A program made the translations under genes and the position numbers. Below are positions 57,953 to 64,000 of a stretch of 64,000 bases of DNA, one piece after another. The notes below the pieces were generated by a model, which was not told where the DNA came from, ran no database searches, and saw only the letters and a list, made by a program, of their open reading frames with translations. Each line of letters begins with the position of its first letter. Within the stretch, counting starts at the first letter, position 1. Origin of the DNA: Nonomuraea wenchangensis (GTDB lineage: Bacteria > Actinomycetota > Actinomycetes > Streptosporangiales > Streptosporangiaceae); NCBI RefSeq assembly GCF_900111685.1, contig NZ_FOHX01000004.1, forward strand, positions 639,304 to 703,303, written 5' to 3'.

Positions 57953-60385
57953 GTGGCCGAAATCAGGGAACGAGATGACACGGAGGACCTCACGGAGGGG
58001 GATCCGGCCGTGGGCGAGCCACGCGCGGACACCGACGTCTACGTCGTAGAGCCGCTGCTGCCGCAGCGCCTGCGCCGTCCCTCCGACCTGCTGCGCTTCT
58101 TCGCCACGCTCGTCGTCCTCGGCGCGGTCGTCCTGCTCACCCTGGTCGCCAAGCAGACCCTCATCGGCCTGGAGGCCGACGTCAAGGAGGGCGCCGAGCT
58201 CGTCCCGCTGCTGAGCCGCGTCGCGGCCTTCCTCGGCGGCGCCGCCGTGCTCGTCGTGCCCACGGCGTTCGCCGTCGAACGGGTCTTCCACCGCGACGGC
58301 CTGCGGGTCGCCGAAGGGCTCATCGCCGCCATCGTCGGCATGGCCGGCTCGTTCCTGCTCGGGCAGTGGCTGGTCGCCGGCAACGTCGAGGACCTGCGCG
58401 TGCTGCTCACCGGCAACCGCGACATCGAGCCGCTGAACACCCTGCTCACCTCGGTCGTCGCCTACACCACCGCGGTCCGCATCTCCCGCCGCCCCACCTG
58501 GCGGATGCTCATGTGGACCACGATCGCGCTCTACATCCTCGCCTTCTTCTCCGGCCGCCAGATCACGATCCCCAGCGCCATCGTCACCGTCCTCGTCGGC
58601 ATGGCCATCGGCTACGCCACCCTGTACGGCGTCGGCAGCCCCAACACCAGGCCGCCGGGCAGCGCCGTGGTGGCCGCGCTCCGCAAGCTGTCGTTCCAGG
58701 TCGTCTCCGCCCGCCGCATCGAGGACGACCACCAGGGCAGCCGCCGCTACGCCGTCGGGCTCAAGGACGGCACCAGCCTCGACGTCACCGTCCTCGACCG
58801 CGACCGGCAGGTGGCCGGGCTCCCCTACCGATTGTGGCGGCGCATCAGGCTCAACTCCGAGACCCGCCGCCGCGCCATCCGCTCTCTCCGCGCCGAGCTG
58901 GAGCGCGAGGCCCTCATGGCGTACGCGGGCCAGGCCGCCGGCGCCAGCACCCCGCGCCTGCTCGGCACCAGCGAGATCGGCACCGAGGCCGCCCTGCTCG
59001 CCTACGAGCACATCGAGACCCGCCCGCTCGACGAGGTCCCCGACAACGAGATCGACGACGCCCTGCTGCACCAGATCTGGGAACAGGTCGAGCTGCTGCA
59101 GATCCAGCGCCTCGCCCACCGCCGCCTCACCGGCGACGGCATCCACCTCGACCGGGCCGGCCGGGTCGTGCTCACCGACGCGCGCAGCGGTGAGATCGCC
59201 GCCGGCGACCTGCTGCTGCGCATCGACGTCGCCCAGCTCCTCACCTACCTCGCGCTGCGCGTCGGCCCCGAGCGCTCCGTGCGCGCCGCCGCCGCCGTGA
59301 TGGGCCCCGACGCGCTCGCCGCCGCCATGCCGCTGCTCCAGCGCATCGCGCTCACCAGGGAGACCCGCGCGGCCGTCGGCAAGGCCAAGAAGATCCTGCC
59401 CGGCATCCGCGAGCAGATCGTCGCGCTCAAGCCACAGGGCAAGGTCGAGGAGGTCCGCCTCGAACGCTTCCGCCCGCGCACGCTCGTCACCATCATCGCC
59501 AGCGCGCTCGCCGCCTACTTCCTGCTCTCCCAGCTCAGCCAGGTGAACATCTACGAGGTGGTCACCACGGCCAACTGGGCCTGGTCGGTCCTGGCGCTCG
59601 CGGCCTCGTTCGTCAGCTTCGTGGCCGCCGCGCTCATGCTGCGCGGCTTCGTGCCCGAGCCGCTGCCGCTCTGGCGGACCGTGCTGGTGCAGTTCGCGTC
59701 CTCGTTCGTCAAGCTGGTCGCGCCGGCGGCCGTCGGCGGCGTCGCGATCAACACCCGCTACCTGCAGAAGCGCGGCATCTCGCCGGCCAGCGCGGTCGCC
59801 AGCGTCGGCGCCTCCCAGCTCATCATGCTTGTCTTCCACATCGCGCTGCTGCTGCTGTTCGCCTACATCACCGGCTCCAACACCGCGACGTCCTTCACCC
59901 CGTCGCGCGGCCTGGTGCTGGCGCTGCTGGCGGTCGCGGTGGCGGTCGTGGGGGTGCTGGGCGTGCCGCCGCTGCGCCGGATGATCACCTCGCGGATGCG
60001 CCGGCTGTTCGGCAACGTGCTGCCGCGCCTGCTCGACGTGCTCCAGTCGCCGCGCAAGATGATCGAGGCGGGCGCCGGCACGCTGATGATCACGATGGCG
60101 TTCGTGGTGTGCCTGGACGCCTGCGTGGCGGCGTTCGGCGGCAGCCTCAGCTTCACCGCCGTCGCCGTCGTCTACCTCACGGCCAACGCCATCGGCTCGG
60201 CCGCGCCCACTCCCGGCGGACTGGGCGCGGTCGAGGGCGCGCTGGCTCTGGGCCTCACCGTGGCCGGGCTGCCGGCCGAGCTCGCGACCTCGGCCGTGCT
60301 GCTGCACCGGCTGCTCACGTTCTGGCTGCCGGTGCTGCCCGGCTGGGCCTCCTTCACCTACCTCCAGCGGCACGAGGCCCTGTGA
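57953..60385 (+). CDS. LPG-synthase-like membrane protein with central kinase-like domain
   Basis: 810 residues from the GTG at 57953; earlier codons to 57668 are open but antisense to the molybdoenzyme gene. Four or five membrane helices fill residues 45-210. A soluble domain follows (about 235-460) shaped like a protein kinase: LRAELEREALMAYAG, LLAYEHIETRPLDEV, and AHRRLTGDGIHLDRAGRVVLTDARSGEIA in place of the HRD..N and DFG loops, with the catalytic Asp and Asn replaced. The C-terminal 320 residues are the LPG_synthase_TM/UPF0104 domain (LVAPAAVGGVAINTRYL, APTPGGLGAVEGALALGL). Role probably in envelope lipid modification or flipping. Confidence 0.85.
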   Translation: MAEIRERDDTEDLTEGDPAVGEPRADTDVYVVEPLLPQRLRRPSDLLRFFATLVVLGAVVLLTLVAKQTLIGLEADVKEGAELVPLLSRVAAFLGGAAVLVVPTAFAVERVFHRDGLRVAEGLIAAIVGMAGSFLLGQWLVAGNVEDLRVLLTGNRDIEPLNTLLTSVVAYTTAVRISRRPTWRMLMWTTIALYILAFFSGRQITIPSAIVTVLVGMAIGYATLYGVGSPNTRPPGSAVVAALRKLSFQVVSARRIEDDHQGSRRYAVGLKDGTSLDVTVLDRDRQVAGLPYRLWRRIRLNSETRRRAIRSLRAELEREALMAYAGQAAGASTPRLLGTSEIGTEAALLAYEHIETRPLDEVPDNEIDDALLHQIWEQVELLQIQRLAHRRLTGDGIHLDRAGRVVLTDARSGEIAAGDLLLRIDVAQLLTYLALRVGPERSVRAAAAVMGPDALAAAMPLLQRIALTRETRAAVGKAKKILPGIREQIVALKPQGKVEEVRLERFRPRTLVTIIASALAAYFLLSQLSQVNIYEVVTTANWAWSVLALAASFVSFVAAALMLRGFVPEPLPLWRTVLVQFASSFVKLVAPAAVGGVAINTRYLQKRGISPASAVASVGASQLIMLVFHIALLLLFAYITGSNTATSFTPSRGLVLALLAVAVAVVGVLGVPPLRRMITSRMRRLFGNVLPRLLDVLQSPRKMIEAGAGTLMITMAFVVCLDACVAAFGGSLSFTAVAVVYLTANAIGSAAPTPGGLGAVEGALALGLTVAGLPAELATSAVLLHRLLTFWLPVLPGWASFTYLQRHEAL

Positions 60386-61352
60386 TTTTGTCGATGGCCT
60401 CCAGTTCGTCCTCGGTGAAGGCGGGGCCGTCCACGCAGGCCACGTTGTCCTCAAGCTGAGCGACGCTGCTCGCGCCGATGAGCACGCTCGTCACCCGCGG
60501 GTCCCTGAGCGTCCACGACAGCGCCATCTGGGCCAGCGTCTGACCCCGCCCGCGGGCGATCTCGTCGAGGTCGCGGGCCAGCTCCCGGTCGATCCGGTCC
60601 GGGGTGAGGAACCGGCTGGTGGCCGCCCGCGAGTCGGCCGGCACCCCCTTCAGGTAGCGGTCGGTCAGCACCCCCTGCGCCAGCGGCGAGAACACGATGC
60701 AGCCCATGCCCGCCTCCTCCAGCGTGTCCAGCAGCCCGTCCTCGATCCACCGGTTGATCATCGAGTACGACGGCTGGTGGATGAGCAGCGGCGTGCCCAG
60801 CTCGCGCATGATCCGCGCCGCCTGCGCGGTCTGCTCGGGCGAGTAGTTGGAGATGCCCGCGTACAGCGCCTTGCCCGAGCGCACCGCCCGGTCCAGCGCC
60901 CCCATGGTCTCCTCCAGCGGCGTGTCCGGGTCGGGCCGGTGGCTGTAGAAGATGTCCACGTAGTCGAGGCCCATCCGGCCGAGCGACTGGTCGAGGCTCG
61001 CCAGCAGATATTTCCGCGAGCCCCACTCGCCGTACGGGCCGGGCCACATGTCGTACCCGGCCTTGGTGGAGATGACCAGCTCGTCCCGGTAGGGGATGAA
61101 GTCCTCGCGCAGGATCCGGCCGAACGTGCGCTCCGCCGAGCCATACGGCACCCCGTAGTTGTTGGCCAGGTCCAAATGCGTCACCCCGAGGTCGAACGCC
61201 CGCCGCAGGATCGCCCGCGAGTTCTCGACCGGCCGGTCGTCGCCGAAGTTGTGCCACAGACCGAGCGACACCGCCGGCAGCCTCAGCCCGCTGCGCCCGC
61301 TCCGGTTGTACGGCTGCCGCCCGTAGCGCTCCTCGTCCGCCCGATACCTCAT
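60354..61352 (-). CDS. Aldo/keto reductase (YghZ/L-glyceraldehyde-3-phosphate reductase type)
   Basis: 332 residues from the ATG at 61352, overlapping the oligopeptidase stop (ATGA). The barrel has the catalytic tetrad in order: Asp and Tyr in HLDLANNYGVPYGSAE, Lys in ISTKAGYD and His in FYSHRPDPD. The NADPH-binding end is SVLIGASSVAQLEDNV. MWPGPYGEWGSRKYLLASLDQSLGRMGLDYVDIFY matches the Kv-beta/YghZ subgroup, which reduces L-glyceraldehyde 3-phosphate, methylglyoxal and similar aldehydes. The last 32 bases overlap the convergent LPG-synthase-like gene. Confidence 0.92.
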   Translation of the reverse strand: MRYRADEERYGRQPYNRSGRSGLRLPAVSLGLWHNFGDDRPVENSRAILRRAFDLGVTHLDLANNYGVPYGSAERTFGRILREDFIPYRDELVISTKAGYDMWPGPYGEWGSRKYLLASLDQSLGRMGLDYVDIFYSHRPDPDTPLEETMGALDRAVRSGKALYAGISNYSPEQTAQAARIMRELGTPLLIHQPSYSMINRWIEDGLLDTLEEAGMGCIVFSPLAQGVLTDRYLKGVPADSRAATSRFLTPDRIDRELARDLDEIARGRGQTLAQMALSWTLRDPRVTSVLIGASSVAQLEDNVACVDGPAFTEDELEAIDKITGPRAAGGR

Positions 61353-63439
61353 GCCGTGCCCCTTTCGATGATCCAGGAAAGCGCGAACGCCTCCTCGCGC
61401 CAGGCGTCGTAACGTCCGCTGCGCCCGCCGTGACCGGCACCCATCTCCGTCTTCAGCAGGAACGGGCCGCCCTGGGCGCTCGCCCGCAGCCGGGCGATCC
61501 ACTTGGCCGGCTCGTGGTAGAGGACGCGGGTGTCGTTGAGACTCGTGATCGCCAGAACCGGCGGGTACGTCCGCCCGTCCACGTTCTCGTACGGCGTGTA
61601 GCTCTTCATATAGGCGTACACGTCGGGATCATGCAGCGGGTCGCCCCACTCGTCCCATTCGATCACGGTCAGCGGCAGTGACGGATCGAGGATCGTGTTG
61701 AGCGCGTCCACGAACGGCACCTCGGCCACCACGCCCGCGAACTCCTCCGGCGCCAGGTTCGTCACCGCGCCCATCAGCAGACCGCCCGCCGAGCCGCCCC
61801 GCGCGATGATCCGCTCGCTCCAGCCGGACGCCTTCATGTGCCTGGCCGCCGCCACGAAGTCCGTGAACGTGTTGCGCTTCCTGGTCAGCTTGCCGTCCTC
61901 GTACCAGCGGCGGCCCATCTCGCCGCCGCCCCGCACGTGCGCGACGGCGAAGACGAACCCGCGGTCGAGCAGCGACAGCCGCGGCACCGAGAAACCCGGG
62001 TCGATCGAGGTCTCGTAGCTGCCGTAGCCGTAGAGCAGGGTCGGCGCCGGCCTGACCGCGTCCTTCCGCTTGACGATCGAGATCGGGACCCGCGTGCCGT
62101 CCTCCGCCGTGGCCCACTCGCGGAACTGCTCGTACTCGGCCGAGTCGTAGCCGCCCAGCACCGGACGCTGCTTCAGCAGGATCAGCTCGTGGGAGTCGAG
62201 CTCGTAGTCGTACACGCTTGGCGGCGTCACCATGCTCGTGTACGTCAGCCGCAGCCGCGTCGTCGTGAACTCGGGGTTGCCGGCCGGGCCGACGTCGTAC
62301 AGCGGCTCGGGGAAGTCGATCTCGTACGCGTTCCGCTCGGCCGCCTCGACGCGCTCGCGCCAGCCCTGCCCCCCGCCCGGGTACGGCAGCACCCGCAGCC
62401 CGGTCAGCCCGTCGCGGCGGAAGTACACCACCGCGTGGTCGGCGAAGGCGTCGATGCCCAGCAGCCGGGTGTCCTCCCGGTGGGGGATCAGCGGCGTCCA
62501 CGTGCCGGGGTCGTCGAGGGGCGCCGTGGCCAGCTCGAAGTTCTCGGCGTTCTCGTTGTGCAGGACGTAGAAGAAGTCGCCGGCGTGCTCGACGCTGTAC
62601 TCCACGCCGGTCGTACGCGGCCGGACGACCCGGAACTCGCCGGAGTGGTCGGCCGAGTCGAGGATGCGGACCTCGCTGGTGATCTTGCTGCCGGCGGCCA
62701 GCACCAGGTAGCGCTCGCTGCGGGTCAGCCCGATGCCCACCCAGTAACGCTCGTCGGCCTCCTCGTACACCAGGACGTCCTCCTGGGTGCCGAGGGTGTG
62801 CCGGTAGACCTGGTAGGGACGCCAGGCGTCGTCCACCCGCGTGTAGAAGAACGCCGAGCCGTCGGGCGACCAGGCGCCGCCGTAGAAGATGTCGACGATC
62901 TCGTCGGGCAGGACCTCGCCCGTCTCCAGGTTCTTGAACCGCAGGGTGAAGCGCTCGTCGCCCTTGAAGTCGGTGGAGAAGGCCAGCATCGTCCCGTCAG
63001 GGCTGACCGCGCTGGTGCCGACGGAGAAGAACGGGCTGTCGCCCGCCAGCTCGTTGCCGTCGAGGACCACCTGCTCCAGGTCGAGGCGCTCGCCGGGGGT
63101 GACCAGCGGGGGCGCGTCGCTGTCGGCGGGGACGCGGCACGAGACGGCGTACTGCTTGCCCTCCTCGGTGCGGCTGAAGTACCACCAGGCGCCCTTGCGG
63201 CTCGGCACCGACAGGTCGGTCTCCTGGGTGCGCCCCTTGATCTCCTGGAACACCTGCTCCTGGAGGTCCGCCAGATGAGCGGTCTGCTCCTTGAGAAACG
63301 CGTTCTCCGCCTCCAGATAGGCCGTGGTGTCGGGATCGTCCTTGTTGGCCAGCCAGGCGTACTCGTCGACGAAGGTGTCGCCGTGATGCGTACGCTCGGC
63401 CGGGATCTTCTTCGCCACAGGCGGCATGTTGCTGCTCAC
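61349..63439 (-). CDS. ptrB: Oligopeptidase B-like S9 peptidase
   Basis: 696 residues, GTG start. An N-terminal propeller (about 70-400) covers a C-terminal alpha/beta-hydrolase. The catalytic triad is Ser in IIARGGSAGGLLMG (near 548), Asp in SLNDTRVLYHEPAKW (near 635) and His in GAGHGGRSGRYD (near 672). VAHVRGGGEMGRRWYEDGK is the conserved S9A segment. It hydrolyses peptides after basic residues and lacks a signal peptide. It starts the two-gene unit with the aldo/keto reductase; the rRNA operon begins in the opposite direction 0.5 kb upstream. Confidence 0.95.
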   Translation of the reverse strand: MSSNMPPVAKKIPAERTHHGDTFVDEYAWLANKDDPDTTAYLEAENAFLKEQTAHLADLQEQVFQEIKGRTQETDLSVPSRKGAWWYFSRTEEGKQYAVSCRVPADSDAPPLVTPGERLDLEQVVLDGNELAGDSPFFSVGTSAVSPDGTMLAFSTDFKGDERFTLRFKNLETGEVLPDEIVDIFYGGAWSPDGSAFFYTRVDDAWRPYQVYRHTLGTQEDVLVYEEADERYWVGIGLTRSERYLVLAAGSKITSEVRILDSADHSGEFRVVRPRTTGVEYSVEHAGDFFYVLHNENAENFELATAPLDDPGTWTPLIPHREDTRLLGIDAFADHAVVYFRRDGLTGLRVLPYPGGGQGWRERVEAAERNAYEIDFPEPLYDVGPAGNPEFTTTRLRLTYTSMVTPPSVYDYELDSHELILLKQRPVLGGYDSAEYEQFREWATAEDGTRVPISIVKRKDAVRPAPTLLYGYGSYETSIDPGFSVPRLSLLDRGFVFAVAHVRGGGEMGRRWYEDGKLTRKRNTFTDFVAAARHMKASGWSERIIARGGSAGGLLMGAVTNLAPEEFAGVVAEVPFVDALNTILDPSLPLTVIEWDEWGDPLHDPDVYAYMKSYTPYENVDGRTYPPVLAITSLNDTRVLYHEPAKWIARLRASAQGGPFLLKTEMGAGHGGRSGRYDAWREEAFALSWIIERGTA

Positions 63440-63953
63440 GTGGGGAGTCTATGGTCGGCCGTGATCGTTCTGTGGCCGGAGAGACAGGCGAATCGGCACG
63501 AGCATCGTGGAGGCGCTGCTAATCTTTAGAAGCCGACGCGGTGCGGCGCAACCCTCCTTCATCACTCAGATGGCTTTGGTGTGTGTTGTGCCGTCAGTGC
63601 CGGTAATCCCTTGAGACTCACGTGTTCGGGTGATCGATTCGCTAGTCGGTCGACTGCCTGGTAAGTTAGAGGGGTTGCCCCGGAACGGGGCGCGGATTAA
63701 TTCCAGCAGGTCGAGCAAGTCCGGTCAATTTGACAGAGACTTGAACGGCTGAAAGAATTAAGACACAACGAAGACGAAATGAACGCCTCCGAGGCGGGGC
63801 CCGCAAGGGATTCCGGTGAGGAAGTACGCGTCCGTTTCTTGAGAACTCAACAGTGTGTTAAAAGCCAGTGCATGTGCATCACACATGTATGACCCCGTCA
63901 TTTTTGACGGATTCTTGCTTGGATGATTCATCCGGACAAGCCTTGAAAAGCAT
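63440..63953 (+). other. rRNA operon promoter and leader region
   Basis: About 510 bases without a gene. Contents: a GCCCC-GGAAC-GGGGC hairpin (63677-63691), a good promoter at 63730-63758, a boxA-like antitermination run near 63836 (TTTCTTGAGAACTCAACAG), hairpins CATGTG-CATCA-CACATG (63871-63887) and CCGTCA-TTTT-TGACGG (63895-63910), and a CTTG..CAAG processing-stem-like segment at 63915-63942. Other rrn promoters may lie in 63540-63670 but I could not pick them with confidence. Confidence 0.75.
63730..63758 (+). promoter_or_regulatory. Likely rrn promoter
   Basis: TTGACA (63730-63735), a perfect -35, and AAGAAT (63753-63758) at 17 bases spacing, in an AT-richer stretch about 200 bases before 16S. 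The position and the strong -35 fit the main vegetative sigma. Confidence 0.6.
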
Positions 63954-64000
63954 TGTTTGGAGAGTTTGATCCTGGCTCAGGACGAACGCTGGCGGCGTGC
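63954..64000 (+). rRNA. rrs: 16S ribosomal RNA, first ~47 bases
   Basis: AGAGTTTGATCCTGGCTCAG, the universal 27F site, begins at 63961, followed by GACGAACGCTGGCGGCGTGC, the actinobacterial form. The mature 5' end is estimated at about 63954, and the gene continues past the window. Confidence 0.97.

Noticed and set aside
63440..63953. Possible tRNA in the rRNA leader
   Set aside because: No cloverleaf with a TTCGA-type loop was found; the GGGGTTGCCCC hairpin is a simple stem.

Overview
The window is very GC-rich, uses many GTG starts, and carries a bldC/valine-dehydrogenase neighbourhood, actinobacterial small families (DUF3073, DUF6458) and an rRNA operon. It reads as the chromosome of a filamentous actinomycete. 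The family Streptosporangiaceae (Nonomuraea or Streptosporangium type) is my best guess from protein flavour, not a proof. No integrase, transposase, phage gene, tRNA or CRISPR array was seen, so this is ordinary chromosome with some accessory patches.

Layout. 1-5.2 kb: the N-terminus of a secreted glycoside hydrolase, a methyltransferase, a secreted protein, a membrane protein, and a two-gene unit (Clp N-domain/HTH protein plus an Imm26-like/LRR-like protein). 5.3-7.0 kb: a short-chain dehydrogenase and an ECF41-type sigma factor behind a matching ECF41 promoter. 7.1-15.2 kb: lpdA, a tautomerase, an orphan response regulator, pyrD, a GNAT enzyme, a GH20 hexosaminidase, a lipoprotein amidase and a LacI regulator. 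15.3-19.1 kb: TetR, bldC with a BldD-box match upstream, a valine/leucine dehydrogenase and a DUF3073 gene. 19.2-27 kb: hydrolase with CGNR regulator, purM-purF, SDR, hydrolase, MarR, a DUF4190 protein and an SCP-like protein with a 16-bp tandem repeat at its start. 27-35.5 kb: secreted PhoX with PHO-box-like repeats, an ABC exporter with a SoxR-box promoter, and two DHA2 efflux pumps flanking a TetR and an MTHFR-like gene. 35.5-39.3 kb: a membrane class III nucleotide cyclase followed by a Crp-family regulator, then a secreted collagen-like protein. 39.4-43.3 kb: purL-purQ, an anti-sigma-type ATPase and purS. 43.5-47.1 kb: E1alpha-E1beta-E2 of a 2-oxoacid dehydrogenase. 47.3-55.8 kb: DedA, a two-component pair, small proteins, an acyl-CoA dehydrogenase, GNAT, PadR and a lipoprotein hydrolase. 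55.8-63.4 kb: a molybdopterin oxidoreductase, a large LPG-synthase-like membrane protein with a kinase-like middle domain, an aldo/keto reductase and an S9 oligopeptidase. The window ends in an rRNA leader and the first bases of a 16S gene.

How parts fit. De novo purine synthesis is spread over two places (purF-purM; purS, purQ, purL). The E1/E2 genes at 43.5-47.1 kb lack an E3, which lpdA at 7 kb could supply. The cyclase-Crp unit is a self-contained signal source and receiver, and two CRP-consensus palindromes (2.34 kb and 5.29 kb) are possible targets. Several divergent pairs carry clear inverted-repeat operators (20.07, 24.09, 32.60, 52.13 and 54.97 kb).

No wholly new large system is obvious. 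The best leads are the cyclase with a non-canonical Gln/Asn specificity pair next to Crp, the SoxR-type overlong promoter on the ABC exporter, the ECF41-SDR module, the SD-GTG tandem repeat, and the kinase-like/LPG-synthase fusion.
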